From Streptomyces calvus (lineage in GTDB: Bacteria > Actinomycetota > Actinomycetes > Streptomycetales > Streptomycetaceae), in assembly GCF_006782915.1 (NCBI RefSeq), contig NZ_VCNP01000020.1, positions 1-64,000 of the forward strand: a stretch of 64,000 nt of DNA, given 5' to 3'. A program made the translations under genes and the position numbers. Below, piece by piece: positions 26,494 to 37,040 of the stretch. Under the pieces are notes generated by a model that saw only the letters and a list, made by a program, of their open reading frames with translations, ran no database searches and had not been told where the DNA came from. Position 1 is the first letter of the stretch. Every line of letters begins with the position of its first letter.

Positions 26494-27618
26494 TCAGCCG
26501 GAGCCCACGAAGAGCACGAGGAGCAGCCACACCACCGGTGCCGTCGGCAGCAGGGAGTCCAGGCGGTCCATGATGCCGCCGTGACCGGGCAGCAGCGTGC
26601 CCATGTCCTTGATGCCCAGGTCCCGCTTGATCATGGATTCGCCCAGGTCGCCCAGCGTGGCGCTGGCGGCGACCGCGAGGCCCAGCAGCAGGCCCTGCCA
26701 CCAGCTGCCGCCGTCGATCAGGAACTGCATGCACAGCGCGCCGGCCGCCATCGCGAACGCCACCGCGCCCAGCAGGCCCTCGCGGGTCTTGCCGGGACTG
26801 ATCCGCGGGGCGAGCTTGCGCTTGCCGAAGCGCCAGCCGACGGCGTAGGCGCCGGTGTCGCTGACGACCGTCAGCACCAGGAAGGTCAGCACCCGCCAGG
26901 CACCGTCGTCGGCCGTCAGCATCATGGCGACGAAGGTGGCGAGGAACGGCACGTAGAACGCCGCGAAGAGCCCCGCCGTGACGTCCTTGAGGTAACCCTC
27001 GGGCGGTGCCGCCATGCGCCACACCAGTACCGCCAGCGCGGTGAGCGCCATGGCGACCCACGCGCCCTCGGCGCCGCGCGCGTACCCGGCGACGACCATC
27101 GCCGCACCGCCGGCCGCGAGCGGCACGAGGGGCGCCTTGATGCCCTTGCGCTCCTCCAGCCGCTTCGTCAGCTCCCACAGGCCGACCACGACGGCGACGG
27201 CGACGACACCGACGAAGACGGCCTTGACGACGAACAGCGACGCGACGATCACCGCGCCGAGCCCGACGCCGACGCCTATCGCGGCGCCGAGGTCGCGCCC
27301 CGCGCTCTTCTTCTGCGGTGCGGGTGCCGGCTGCGGCGCGTCGGGCATGGGCTCCGGATTCTGCGGCACCTCCCCCGGCAGGGGGCGGGCCCGCGTCGGC
27401 TCGTCTCGGAACAGGGGGCCGCTCAGCGAAACGGCCCCCCGGTCGACATCCTGGTCACCGCCGCGTTCGGGTACGTCGGGCACGATGGGCATGGGGCGAG
27501 TCTGCTGCGCGTAGTGCGCATCGTACGCGGGGCCGGCCGGGGCAGCCCCCCGGCCGGGCCCGTGGTCGGACGGCCCCCAGTACCCGGTCTGCGGCGCCCC
27601 CCAGGAAGAGTCGTTCAT
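26494..27618 (-). CDS. cdsA: Phosphatidate cytidylyltransferase (CDP-diglyceride synthase)
   Basis: 374 residues. The enzyme makes CDP-diacylglycerol from phosphatidate and CTP in the membrane. A Pro/Gly-rich cytosolic N-terminal tail (about 110 residues) precedes roughly eight hydrophobic spans. The C-terminal signature SMIKRDLGIKDMGTLLPGHG continues GGIMDRLDSL with the conserved K-D and D-R-D-S residues. The ATG overlaps the frr stop (ATGA). It is the last gene of the pyrH-frr-cdsA run, next to the toxin island. Confidence 0.95.
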   Translation of the reverse strand: MNDSSWGAPQTGYWGPSDHGPGRGAAPAGPAYDAHYAQQTRPMPIVPDVPERGGDQDVDRGAVSLSGPLFRDEPTRARPLPGEVPQNPEPMPDAPQPAPAPQKKSAGRDLGAAIGVGVGLGAVIVASLFVVKAVFVGVVAVAVVVGLWELTKRLEERKGIKAPLVPLAAGGAAMVVAGYARGAEGAWVAMALTALAVLVWRMAAPPEGYLKDVTAGLFAAFYVPFLATFVAMMLTADDGAWRVLTFLVLTVVSDTGAYAVGWRFGKRKLAPRISPGKTREGLLGAVAFAMAAGALCMQFLIDGGSWWQGLLLGLAVAASATLGDLGESMIKRDLGIKDMGTLLPGHGGIMDRLDSLLPTAPVVWLLLVLFVGSG

Positions 27619-28175
27619 CAGACCTCGAGCAGCTCCGCTTCCTTGTGCTTGAGAAGGTCGTCCACCTGGGCGACGTACTTCGCCGTGGTGTCGTCGAGTT
27701 CCTTCTCCGCACGGCGGCCCTCGTCCTCGCCGACCTCGCCGTCCTTGATCAGCTTGTCGATGGCGTCCTTCGCCTTGCGGCGCACGGAACGGATGGACAC
27801 CTTGGCGTCCTCGCCCTTGCCCTTGGCGACCTTGATGTACTCGCGGCGGCGTTCCTCGGTCAGCTCGGGGAACACCACCCGGATGATGTTGCCGTCGTTG
27901 CTGGGGTTGACGCCCAGGTCCGAGTCGCGGATCGCCTGCTCGATGTTGCGCAGCGCGCTCTTGTCGAACGGCGTCACCACGGCCATGCGCGGCTCGGGCA
28001 CGGAGAACGAGGCCAGCTGGTTGATCGGCGTCGGCGCACCGTAGTAGTCGGCCACGATCTTGTTGAACATCGCCGGGTGCGCACGGCCGGTGCGGATCGC
28101 GGCGAAGTCCTCCTTGGCGACCACGACGGCCTTCTCCATCTTCTCCTCGGCCTCGAGGAGGGTCTCTTCGATCAC
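27618..28175 (-). CDS. frr: Ribosome recycling factor
   Basis: 185 residues, exactly the family length. [17 protein letters not shown], the hinge-side [15 protein letters not shown] and the C-terminal coiled-coil helix [11 protein letters not shown] are diagnostic. Two tandem GTG codons exist; the second (28175) gives the standard length and has AGGAG 6 nt upstream of the pair. RRF works with EF-G to split post-termination ribosomes. It lies 118 nt downstream of pyrH, overlaps cdsA by one base, and belongs to the rpsB-tsf-pyrH-frr order common across bacteria. Confidence 0.97.
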   Translation of the reverse strand: MIEETLLEAEEKMEKAVVVAKEDFAAIRTGRAHPAMFNKIVADYYGAPTPINQLASFSVPEPRMAVVTPFDKSALRNIEQAIRDSDLGVNPSNDGNIIRVVFPELTEERRREYIKVAKGKGEDAKVSIRSVRRKAKDAIDKLIKDGEVGEDEGRRAEKELDDTTAKYVAQVDDLLKHKEAELLEV

Positions 28176-28293
28176 CACTTGCTCCTGCGTGTCTTGAGTA
28201 GGCCCGGCTTCGGTTCCCTGTCGGGGGCGGCCGGCTGCGTCGCGTCTTCTTCCTGCACGGTTCCCGACCGGCAGGACATTGTCCATCCCCCGG

Positions 28294-29070
<777 letters not shown>

Positions 29071-29092
29071 TCACGTGTTGCACATACGAAGA

Positions 29093-29140
29093 AGGCCACT
29101 GCCGGTGGGGCGTGTTTCGCATCCCATGCGGCAATGGCCT
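29093..29140 (-). terminator. Terminator or attenuator between tsf and pyrH
   Basis: The stem pairs GGCCATTGCCG with CGGCAGTGGCC, with an inner GGG/CCC pairing around a 15-nt loop. The transcript continues CTTCTTCGT. It lies about 100 nt past the tsf stop on the minus strand. Incomplete termination would still feed pyrH. Confidence 0.65.
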
Positions 29141-29243
29141 CCTCGTCAGATCTGCTGTCGTACGGCACGCGCGCGCATGTGCACGCGTATCCGAACGACT
29201 GCTGTCGACCCTATCGGGGTCGCGCGCCCGTCGCGGTACGGAC

Positions 29244-30080
29244 TCAGATGCCGACCTTGATGCGCGTGAAGCGCTTCAGGGTGACACCGGCCTCGTCCAG
29301 GATCTTCTGGACGGACTTCTTGTTGTCCAGCGCGTAGGGCTGGCCGAGCAGCGTGGCGTCCTTGAAGAAGCCGTTGAGACGACCCTCGACGATCTTGGCG
29401 ATCGCGGCCTCGGGCTTGCCCTCGGCGCGGGTGGTCTCCTCGGCGATGCGACGCTCGGACTCGACGACCTCGGCCGGCACGTCCTCCTTGGAGAGGTACT
29501 TCGGCGCGAAGGCGGCGATGTGCTGGGCGACGCCCTTGGCGATCTCGGCGTTCGGCTTGTCGAGCTCGACGAGCACACCAATCTGCGGCGGCAGGTCGGG
29601 CATCGTGCGGTGCATGTACGCCGTCACGTAGCCGTCGGTGAACTGCGCGAAACGGTCCAGGACGATCTTCTCGCCCAGGTTGGCGTTGGCCTCGTCCACG
29701 AACGCCTGGACGGTCTTGCCGGCCTCGATCTCGGAGGCGAGCAGGGCGTCGAGGTCGGCCGGGGAGGTCTTGGCGACGTGCTCGGCGATGGCGGTGGCCA
29801 CGCCCTGGAACTTCTCGCCCTTGGCGACGAAGTCCGTCTCGCACTTCAGCTCGACGAGGACACCGGAGGAGTTGTCGTCGGCGATGATCGAGACCACGGC
29901 GCCGTTCTCGGCGGAGCGGCCCTCGCGCTTGGCGACGCCCTTCTGGCCCTTGATGCGGAGCGCTTCGACAGCCTTGTCGACGTTGCCCTCGGCCTCGTCC
30001 AGCGCCTTCTTGCAGTCCATCATGCCGGCGCCGGTGAGCTCCCGGAGCTTCTTGACGTCGGCGGCGGTGTAGTTCGCCAT
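29244..30080 (-). CDS. tsf: Elongation factor Ts
   Basis: 278 residues. The TS-N UBA-like domain opens MANYTAADVKKLRELTGAGM and continues with MDCKKALDEAEGNVDKAVE. The core contains CETDFVAK, which contacts EF-Tu. It acts as the guanine nucleotide exchange factor for EF-Tu. The ATG at 30080 gives the canonical N-terminus. It follows rpsB by about 150 nt with a hairpin in between, a common arrangement that sets the S2:EF-Ts ratio. Confidence 0.97.
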   Translation of the reverse strand: MANYTAADVKKLRELTGAGMMDCKKALDEAEGNVDKAVEALRIKGQKGVAKREGRSAENGAVVSIIADDNSSGVLVELKCETDFVAKGEKFQGVATAIAEHVAKTSPADLDALLASEIEAGKTVQAFVDEANANLGEKIVLDRFAQFTDGYVTAYMHRTMPDLPPQIGVLVELDKPNAEIAKGVAQHIAAFAPKYLSKEDVPAEVVESERRIAEETTRAEGKPEAAIAKIVEGRLNGFFKDATLLGQPYALDNKKSVQKILDEAGVTLKRFTRIKVGI

Positions 30081-30178
30081 GAGTCTGTGAATCTTTCTCG
30101 AAGTCTGGAGGTTCCAAGATCTGCGGATCAGCACCTACCAGAGGGCAGGTGTCCGACTCGCCGCTGACCTACGGGTGA

Positions 30179-30215
30179 ACGGCGGGAACGGATCTCATGT
30201 CACCGTTCCCGCCGT
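30179..30215 (-). terminator. Hairpin between rpsB and tsf
   Basis: A perfect 13-bp inverted repeat: ACGGCGGGAACGG and CCGTTCCCGCCGT around a loop of about 11 nt, starting 17 nt after the rpsB stop. It is probably a partial terminator. Confidence 0.7.
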
Positions 30216-30231
30216 CATCGGCTCTGACGGG

Positions 30232-31104
30232 TCAGGCCTGCTCGGCCTCGGCGGCCGGAGCCTCGGCGGGCTTCTCCGCCTCCGCGGGCTTCTCGGCCTC
30301 CGCGGCGGCCGGAGCAGCCTCGTCCGCCTTCTTCTCGCCCTCGAGCAGGTCGCGCTCCCACTCGGCCAGCGGCTCACCCGCGGCCTTGTCGCCCTTGCCG
30401 GCCTCGGCGGCACCGGAACGGGCCATCAGACCCTCGGCGACGGCGTCGGCGATCACACGGGTGAGCAGGGTGACGGAACGGATCGCGTCGTCGTTGCCCG
30501 GGATCTTGTAGTCGACCTCGTCGGGGTCGCAGTTGGTGTCGAGGATCGCGACGACCGGAATGTTCAGCTTCCGGGCCTCACCAACGGCGATGTGCTCCTT
30601 CTTGGTGTCCACGATCCAGACGGCGCTCGGCACCTTCTGCATCTCGCGGATACCGCCGAGGGTCTTCTCCAGCTTGGCCTTCTCGCGGGAGAGGACCAGC
30701 AGCTCCTTCTTGGTGAGGCCGGAGGCGGCCACGTCCTCGAAGTCGATCTGCTCGAGCTCCTTGAGGCGCTGCAGACGCTTGTAGACGGTCGAGAAGTTGG
30801 TGAGCATGCCGCCCAGCCAGCGCTGGTTCACGTAGGGCATGCCGACGCGGGTGGCCTGCTCGGCGATGGCCTCCTGCGCCTGCTTCTTCGTGCCGACGAA
30901 CATGACCGTGCCGCCGTGGGCGACGGTCTCCTTGACGAACTCGTAGGCGCGGTCGATGTACGACAGCGACTGGAGCAGGTCGATGATGTAGATGCCGTTG
31001 CGCTCCGTGAAGATGAAGCGCTTCATCTTCGGGTTCCAACGACGGGTCTGGTGACCGAAGTGGACGCCGCTCTCCAGCAGCTCCCGCATCGTGACGACGG
31101 CCAT
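30232..31104 (-). CDS. rpsB: 30S ribosomal protein S2
   Basis: 290 residues. [20 protein letters not shown], the central [16 protein letters not shown] and the [12 protein letters not shown] block are diagnostic. The C-terminal extension (from about 240) is Ala/Glu/Lys-rich ([15 protein letters not shown]), an imperfect repeat typical of actinobacterial S2 and variable in length. The ATG has GGAG 8 nt upstream. It begins the rpsB-tsf unit; a TACACT hexamer about 190 nt upstream could be its -10. Confidence 0.97.
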   Translation of the reverse strand: MAVVTMRELLESGVHFGHQTRRWNPKMKRFIFTERNGIYIIDLLQSLSYIDRAYEFVKETVAHGGTVMFVGTKKQAQEAIAEQATRVGMPYVNQRWLGGMLTNFSTVYKRLQRLKELEQIDFEDVAASGLTKKELLVLSREKAKLEKTLGGIREMQKVPSAVWIVDTKKEHIAVGEARKLNIPVVAILDTNCDPDEVDYKIPGNDDAIRSVTLLTRVIADAVAEGLMARSGAAEAGKGDKAAGEPLAEWERDLLEGEKKADEAAPAAAEAEKPAEAEKPAEAPAAEAEQA

Positions 31105-31386
31105 GGCCGTATCTCCTTGAGTTTCTCGGTTGTGCCGCGGATGCCGGACGGCTCCCGCGCCTGACGCCCACGACGCGCCGTTGCCACGAAGGACCGAGGG
31201 GCGCTGACACCAGGAATCCGGCCGTGACCGGTCCCGATGTCGGGGCGTGCGAAGTCGACCCGGTGGCCCGGGTCGCCACCAGAAGTGTACGGGACCCGCA
31301 GGGCCCCGGGTGACGCCGTTGTCCACAACCGGCTGGTCGTCCACAGGCCCCGGCGGACATCCGCCCTCCCCGCGACGCTGGTCCCC

Positions 31387-32049
31387 ATGCGAGCGAACCG
31401 ATGCGCACGGACGTGCACCCGAGTGGTCCTGCTGATGATCCTCACCCCCGCGGCACTGCTGGCGCCACCACCGGCACCCCTGGCAGCCGTGGCAACCATG
31501 GCAACCGTGGCACCAGCAGGCCGGAACACCCCCACGGAGGACACCCCGGCGGCGGACACCCCTACGGCCGACATACCGCCCGGGGACGTGCCGGACGTGG
31601 GGCGCGCCTGGCCGGTCGGCACACGGCCACCGGTACTGCGCGGCTGGGAACCACCGGCGACGACCTACGGACGCGGACACCGCGGCGTGGACCTGGCAGC
31701 AGCACCAGGAACACCGGTACGAGCCGTGGCGGACGGCCGGATCTCCTACGCCGGACGAGTCGCCGGGCGAGGCGTCGTCTCGGTGGAACTCACCGGCACC
31801 GGAGACCGACCACTGCGCACGACCTACGAACCCGTGAAGGCAACAGCGAAGGCCGGCGACACCGTCACGGCGGGCGACATCATCGGCACCGTGGAAACCG
31901 GCGGCTCCCACTGCACGCTCCCCTGCCTGCACTGGGGCCTACGGAAAGGCGACACCTACCTCGACCCGCTCACCCTCCTACCACCGTGGCTACTCCACCG
32001 AGGCCCATCCAGGCTGCTGCCGGTGCTGGGGGTGCCTCTGCCGGGCTGA
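31387..32049 (+). CDS. Secreted M23-family (LytM-like) peptidase-domain protein
   Basis: 220 residues. A signal or membrane segment ([23 protein letters not shown]) is followed by a Thr/Pro/Asp-rich stretch. The M23 domain starts at [21 protein letters not shown], giving the zinc-ligand H-x3-D. The end [17 protein letters not shown] corresponds to the HxH motif, but the first His is replaced by Cys (CLH), a variant common in actinobacterial members. Peptidoglycan hydrolase or cell-wall-binding roles are both possible. It is divergent from rpsB. Confidence 0.82.
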   Translation: MRANRCARTCTRVVLLMILTPAALLAPPPAPLAAVATMATVAPAGRNTPTEDTPAADTPTADIPPGDVPDVGRAWPVGTRPPVLRGWEPPATTYGRGHRGVDLAAAPGTPVRAVADGRISYAGRVAGRGVVSVELTGTGDRPLRTTYEPVKATAKAGDTVTAGDIIGTVETGGSHCTLPCLHWGLRKGDTYLDPLTLLPPWLLHRGPSRLLPVLGVPLPG

Positions 32050-32220
32050 GAGGGCTGAAGGGCTGGGGGAAGGCGGGAGGGGGAGGGCTGGGGTGCCGCC
32101 GGGCGGGTGAGGGGCGCGGCGGGGTGCGGTGGAGTGGGGTGGGGTTGCTGTGGGTGAGGGGTGGAGGGGAGGGGCGGGGGGGGAGGGGGGAGGGGCCCCA
32201 GGGGAAGCGGAAAGGCCGAG
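32050..32220 (+). other. G-rich non-coding tract downstream of the M23 gene
   Basis: About 170 nt in which the plus strand is almost free of C and A in places, with many runs of three or more G, including GGGGGGGGAGGGGGGAGGGG. It could form several G-quadruplexes in the M23 transcript or the coding strand. No gene or repeat unit is seen. It lies between two convergent genes. Confidence 0.7.
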
Positions 32221-32274
32221 TGTGCATGGCTGTCAGAGCGCCTGACCCCGGCCCTCACTCCACCGCCACCCCGG

Positions 32275-32856
32275 TCAGCCCCTGACGCCCCTGAGGGCCA
32301 TCGACACTGCGGCTTCCGTGACCTCGTCCGGGTGTTCCGCTGCTCCTAGCTCGATGCGACGCACGGCGGCGTCGACCACGCCCTGGAGCAGCATGGCGGC
32401 GAGGCGGGGCTGGGTGTGGCCCAGTTCGCCGAGGGCTTCGACGATCATGGCGATGAGTCCGCCGTGTGCGGCGCGGATCTTTTCCCGGGCGCCGGCGTCG
32501 AGCTCGCTCGCGGAGATGGCGACCACGGCGCGGTGCCGCCGGTCACCCACGAGCTCCAGTTGCTTGCGCACGTACGCTTGGATCTTGGTTTCGGCGTCGT
32601 CGGCGACGGCCATCGCCGCTTCGACCTCGGCGGCCCAGAGGGGGAAGTCGACTTCGCACAGTTCCTCGACGACGGCCGCCCGGGAGCGGAAGTACTCGTA
32701 CACGGACGAACGCGCGAGCCCGGTGCGTTCGGCGAGGGCCGGGAAGGTCAGCGCTTCCGTACCGCCTTCGGACAGCAGGGAGCGTGCCGCGTCCAGCAGG
32801 GCGGCTCGCTGCATCGACCGGTGCTCGGCCACGGAGGCCGCTCGAATCCTTGGCAC
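32275..32856 (-). CDS. TetR-family transcriptional regulator
   Basis: 193 residues from GTG 32856. The N-terminal HTH (about 20-60) reads ALTFPALAERTGLARSSVYE, continuing YFRSRAAVVEEL, the standard TetR core. The rest is a variable helical ligand domain. GTG 32865 is an alternative, but TACAGT (32864-32869) ends exactly 7 nt before GTG 32856, suggesting a leaderless start there. It lies upstream of no obvious target; whiG is transcribed in the same direction just before it. Ligand unknown. Confidence 0.85.
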   Translation of the reverse strand: MPRIRAASVAEHRSMQRAALLDAARSLLSEGGTEALTFPALAERTGLARSSVYEYFRSRAAVVEELCEVDFPLWAAEVEAAMAVADDAETKIQAYVRKQLELVGDRRHRAVVAISASELDAGAREKIRAAHGGLIAMIVEALGELGHTQPRLAAMLLQGVVDAAVRRIELGAAEHPDEVTEAAVSMALRGVRG

Positions 32857-32922
32857 GCCGTCCACTGTACGGAGGCCCCGCCCGCGGCGGCCAGAGGATC
32901 GGCCGTCTGCGCGCCGACCGGC

Positions 32923-33765
32923 TCAGCGGCCGAAGCCCGCCAGTTTCGCGCGCAGCTGCAGTACGGACTTGGTGTGGATCTGGCTGACGCGGCTTTCGGT
33001 CACACCGAGGACGTTGCCGATTTCTGCAAGGGTGAGTCCTTCGTAGTAGTACAGCGTGACCACGGTCTTCTCCCGCTCGGGCAGGGTGTTGATGGCCCGT
33101 GCGAGGAATCTGCGCAGTTCTCGGTCCTCGGCCACTTCGACCGGGTTGTCGGCGGCGGTGTCCTCGAGGGTGTCCATGAGGCTCAGGCGGTCGCCGCTCT
33201 CGCCTCCGACGTGCAGCAGTTCCTCGAGGGCGACGACGTTCGCGAGGGACAGCTGGCTGAAAACCGCGTGCAGCTCGTCCACGGCGATGCCCATTTCGTC
33301 GGCGACCTCGCTCTCCGAGGGCGTGCGCCGCAGGCGTGCCTCGAGCGTGGCGTAGGCGCGCTCCACGTTGCGGGCCTTCTGCCGGACCGAGCGCGGGATC
33401 CAGTCGAGGGCCCGCAGTTCGTCGATCATGGCGCCGCGGATGCGGGTGATCGCGTATGTCTCGAACTTGATCTCGCGGTCGAGGTCGAACTTCTCGATCG
33501 CGTCGATCAGTCCGAAGACGCCGGAGGAGACGAAGTCCGCCTGGTCGACGTTGGGGGGCAGTCCCACGCTGACGCGGCCGGCGACGTATTTCACCAGCGG
33601 CGAGTAGTGCAGGATGAGTTGTTCCCGCAGTCGTTCGTCCCCCGTCGCCTTGTACGACCGCCACAGCTCGTCGAGTGTCGAGGGAGCGGGCGGCCGCACG
33701 CTGCCACCGTCGCGGGCGGCTGGGGGGATGGCCGCCCGGTCGGACCCGGAGGTGTGCTGGGGCAT
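32923..33765 (-). CDS. whiG: Sporulation RNA polymerase sigma factor WhiG (FliA/SigD class)
   Basis: 280 residues. Region 2 ([43 protein letters not shown]) and region 4 ([29 protein letters not shown]) are intact. Region 3 is present and there is no extracytoplasmic-function-type truncation. Length and sequence match the sigma factor that commits aerial hyphae to sporulation in Streptomyces. The ATG is preceded by AAGGCGACGA. The 272 bp upstream (33766-34037) hold its promoter region and a small CGGGG-GAA-CCCCG hairpin after dprA. A TACGCT hexamer about 95 nt upstream is a weak -10 candidate. Confidence 0.96.
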   Translation of the reverse strand: MPQHTSGSDRAAIPPAARDGGSVRPPAPSTLDELWRSYKATGDERLREQLILHYSPLVKYVAGRVSVGLPPNVDQADFVSSGVFGLIDAIEKFDLDREIKFETYAITRIRGAMIDELRALDWIPRSVRQKARNVERAYATLEARLRRTPSESEVADEMGIAVDELHAVFSQLSLANVVALEELLHVGGESGDRLSLMDTLEDTAADNPVEVAEDRELRRFLARAINTLPEREKTVVTLYYYEGLTLAEIGNVLGVTESRVSQIHTKSVLQLRAKLAGFGR

Positions 33766-34037
33766 TCGTCGCCTTGTGCCGTTCTGCCGTGGACTGGTAC
33801 TGCCTGGGTGTGCTGTCTGTCCGATGTCGAATTGCCTGTCCGTGTCGGGATCCTCGTGAGCGTAGCGTGACTAAGGCGTCGCGGTGTGCGAACAGCGGAG
33901 GTGGGACCCTGCGTGGAGGGATTGCGTGGGCCGTCCCGCCGGTGCACACCCGTCGCTCTGCGTCATCACCCGGTCATCCCAACTGACGTGTTTTCCGGGG
34001 CGTGTCGGGGTTCCCCCGGACGGACGAACACGCTCCG

Positions 34038-35417
34038 TCAGCGCGCTGTGTGGCCGTCGCGGACCGAGATCATCGCCTGGCGCGTCAACTTCCAGCCGTC
34101 GCCGTGTCGTTCGACGTAACCAAGTGCTCGTAGTTCGTACAGTCTCGCGATCGCGTCGTCCGGTGTGGTCTGTGCGGCGCGGGCGATCTCCTGTGGTTCC
34201 GCGTCCCTGTGTGCGGGCAGGGCGGCGAGGACGTGTCGGGCGGCCGGGTCCAGGAGGTCGCGGGGCAGTACCGGGCCCTTGTGTTCCGGTGCGAGGTCGC
34301 CCATGTCGCCGACGAGTTCGACAACCTCGGCGGCGTCGGTGACGAGTACGGCGTCCTGGCGCAGCAGTGCGTGCACTCCGGCGGAGAGGCCGCTGGTGGC
34401 CGGTCCCGGGACTCCCATCGTGTGGCGTCCGAGGCGTCGGGCGGCTCTGGCGGTGGCGAGGGAGCCGCTGCGGTGGGCTGCCTCGACGACGACGGTGCCG
34501 CGGGTGAGTGCGGCGATCACGCGGTTACGGAGGATGAATCTGTGGGGTGTCGGGTGGTCGCCGGGCGGTAATTCGCCGATGACGAGGCCCTGTTCGGCGA
34601 TTCTTGCGATGAGCCCGGCGTGTCCGCGTGGGTAGGGCCGGTCGACGCCGCCGGCGAGGACGGCGATGGTGGCGCCGCCGGAGGCGAGGGCGCCGCGGTG
34701 GGCGGCGCCGTCCACTCCGTAGGCGCCGCCGGAGACGACGATCCAGCCGCGTTCGGCGAGGCCTGCGGAGAGGGTGGTGGCCATGTGTGCGCCGTATGCG
34801 GTGCAGGCGCGGGCGCCGACGACGGCGACGGAGCGCAGGGCCCACATCCGCAGGTCCGGGGTGCCGCGTACCCACAGGCCGAGGGGTCGTGCGTCGCCGA
34901 GGTCGTCGAGTTGGCGGGGCCACTCGGTGGTGTCGGGGAGCACGAACCGTACTCCGGCGTCGTGTGCCGTGGCGAGATCGCGGTGTGGTTGGGCGTGGGC
35001 GGCCCGGGCGAGCAGTCCGGCCCATCGTTTGGCGCTTGCGCCTGGCAGGGGTTCGCCGCGGTCGCGCAGTCGTCGTACCACCGCGTCCGCGCCGAGTTCC
35101 CGTACCCAGCGTCCGCCGGTCTCGTCGCCCGGTTCGAGGACTCGGGTGAGGAAGACCCGGTTGAGCTGTTCGTCGCCGGGTCCTGCTGCGGTGTCGTCCG
35201 GTCGGGCCGTGGCGCTCTCCGGTCCGACGGCCATGTTGTCCGGTCCGACCGCCGCGCCCCGAGGCGCGACTACCGTGTTCTCCGGTCCGACGGCCACGTT
35301 CTCCGCCCCGGCCGCCCCTGCCGCCGCGTCCCCGGGCCCGTCACCTGTGCTGCCCGCTTCGGCGACCGTGCCCTCCAGCCCGGTCTCCGCATCTCCGGGT
35401 CGGGCTGCGGGGATCAT
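34038..35417 (-). CDS. dprA: DNA-processing protein DprA/Smf
   Basis: 459 residues. The Rossmann-like DprA domain contains SVAVVGARACTAYG, IVVSGGAYGVDGAAHRGAL, GVDRPYPRGHAGL and RFILRNRVIAALTRGTVVVEA, then a C-terminal winged-helix-like domain. Before it, residues about 20-85 are a low-complexity segment of degenerate VGPxN units not needed for the fold. DprA loads RecA on single-stranded DNA in transformation; in Streptomyces the gene is conserved, although natural competence is not established. The ATG overlaps the comM stop (ATGA). Confidence 0.92.
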   Translation of the reverse strand: MIPAARPGDAETGLEGTVAEAGSTGDGPGDAAAGAAGAENVAVGPENTVVAPRGAAVGPDNMAVGPESATARPDDTAAGPGDEQLNRVFLTRVLEPGDETGGRWVRELGADAVVRRLRDRGEPLPGASAKRWAGLLARAAHAQPHRDLATAHDAGVRFVLPDTTEWPRQLDDLGDARPLGLWVRGTPDLRMWALRSVAVVGARACTAYGAHMATTLSAGLAERGWIVVSGGAYGVDGAAHRGALASGGATIAVLAGGVDRPYPRGHAGLIARIAEQGLVIGELPPGDHPTPHRFILRNRVIAALTRGTVVVEAAHRSGSLATARAARRLGRHTMGVPGPATSGLSAGVHALLRQDAVLVTDAAEVVELVGDMGDLAPEHKGPVLPRDLLDPAARHVLAALPAHRDAEPQEIARAAQTTPDDAIARLYELRALGYVERHGDGWKLTRQAMISVRDGHTAR

Positions 35418-37039
35418 GCGGTCGCTCCGAGGGTCATGGGGACGCCGCGTGGGATGCCGGTGCGCAGTTGGAGGGCGAGGGCAACGTCGGTGGCGTCGGG
35501 TCGGTCGTGGCCGGTGAGGTCGGCGACGGTCCAGGCGACCCGGAGGACCCGGTCGAGTCCCCGGGCGGTGAGTACGCCTCGTTCGAGGTTGCGTTCGGCT
35601 TCGTCCATGGCGCCGGGGGCGGGGTGCCAGCGGTTGCGCAGTTCCCGTCCGGGGATTTCGCTGTTGGTGCGCCAGGGGGTGCCGGTGAGGCGTGCGGCGG
35701 CGCGGTCCCGGGCGGTCCGTACGCGGTCGGCGACCGTGGCGGTGGTGTCGCCTCGGGTTCCGCCCGCGGTGAGTTCGGTGCGGGTGACGCGGTCGACCTC
35801 GACGCGGAGGTCGACGCGGTCGAGCAGTGGCCCGGACAGTCTGGCCTGGTAGCGGCGGATGGCGGAGGGCGGGCAGTCGCAGAGGTTGTTGGTCTGGGTG
35901 TAGCGGCCGCAGGGGCAGGGGTTGGCGGCGAGGACCATCAGGAAGCGTGCCGGGAAGCGCACCACGCCGGCGCTGCGGGCGATGACCACGTGTCCGGCTT
36001 CGAGGGGTTGACGGAGGGCGTCCAGGGCTCGGCTGCTGAATTCGGGCGTTTCGTCCAAAAAGAGCACGCCGCGGTGGGACAGGGACACCGCTCCCGGCCG
36101 GGCGGTGCCGGGGCCGCCGCCGACGAGTGCCTGCATGGTGGCGGAGTGGTGGGGTGCGCAGTAGGGCGGGGTGTCGATGAGCGGGTTGCCCGGGGGCAGG
36201 AGTCCGGCCACCGAGTGGACGGCCGTGACTTCGAGTGAGGCCTGTCGGTCGAGGGGTGGCAGGATCGACGGGAGTCGTTCGGCGAGCATGGTCTTGCCGG
36301 CGCCGGGTGGGCCTTCGAGGAAGAGGTGGTGTCCGCCTGCCGCGGCCACCTCGACCGCGGTTCGGGCGGAGTGCTGGCCGACGACGTCGGCGAGGTCGTG
36401 TTCCTGGTCGTGCGGTGCCGTGCCGGTGCTGTGCATGCCGGTGGCCGCTCCGGTGCCGGGCAGGCGCAGTCCGGCGAGCAGCGGGTCGGGCCGTGCCTGT
36501 TCGTCGGTGTGCTCCTCGGGTACGGGTTCGTCGGTGAGGAGTGCGATGAGTTGCCGCAGGCTGCGGACGCCCAGGACGGACACGCCGGGTACCAGTGAGG
36601 CTTCGGCGGCGGCGCATTCCGGTACGACCACTTGTTCGTAGCCGGCGTCGGCTGCGGCGAGTACGGCCGGCAGGATGCCGCGGACCGGCCGTACGCGGCC
36701 GTCGAGGCCGAGTTCGCCGATCATGACGATGTCGGCGAGTACGCGTGGGTCGATGCGTTCGGCGGCGCCGAGTACCGAGCAGGCGACGGCGAGGTCGAAG
36801 CCGCTGCCGGCTTTGGGTACGGAGGCCGGGCTGAGTCCGACGGTGAGTTTTTTCTGCGGCCATTCCGCGCCGGAGTTGACCACTGCGGCCCTGACGCGGT
36901 CCCTGCTCTCGGTCAGGCTCTTGTCGGGCAGGCCCACGAGGGTGAAGGCGGCGACGCCGGGTTCGAGGTCGGCCTGGACTTCCACGACGACGCCTTCGAC
37001 GCCGACCAGTGCCACGGAGCATGTTCGTGCGAATGCCAT
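35414..37039 (-). CDS. comM: YifB/ComM-family Mg-chelatase-like AAA+ ATPase
   Basis: 541 residues. The N-terminal Lon-like domain (TVGLSPASVPKAGSGFDLAVA) is followed by an AAA+ module with Walker A EGPPGAGKTMLAERLP at about 245, Walker B GVLFLDE, and a four-Cys zinc-like segment NPCPCGRYTQTNNLCDCPPS. ComM promotes branch migration during recombination of imported DNA in other bacteria. Its stop is shared with the dprA start, and yraN lies 1 nt upstream, so yraN-comM-dprA is one operon. Confidence 0.92.
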   Translation of the reverse strand: MAFARTCSVALVGVEGVVVEVQADLEPGVAAFTLVGLPDKSLTESRDRVRAAVVNSGAEWPQKKLTVGLSPASVPKAGSGFDLAVACSVLGAAERIDPRVLADIVMIGELGLDGRVRPVRGILPAVLAAADAGYEQVVVPECAAAEASLVPGVSVLGVRSLRQLIALLTDEPVPEEHTDEQARPDPLLAGLRLPGTGAATGMHSTGTAPHDQEHDLADVVGQHSARTAVEVAAAGGHHLFLEGPPGAGKTMLAERLPSILPPLDRQASLEVTAVHSVAGLLPPGNPLIDTPPYCAPHHSATMQALVGGGPGTARPGAVSLSHRGVLFLDETPEFSSRALDALRQPLEAGHVVIARSAGVVRFPARFLMVLAANPCPCGRYTQTNNLCDCPPSAIRRYQARLSGPLLDRVDLRVEVDRVTRTELTAGGTRGDTTATVADRVRTARDRAAARLTGTPWRTNSEIPGRELRNRWHPAPGAMDEAERNLERGVLTARGLDRVLRVAWTVADLTGHDRPDATDVALALQLRTGIPRGVPMTLGATA

Positions 37040-37040
37040 G

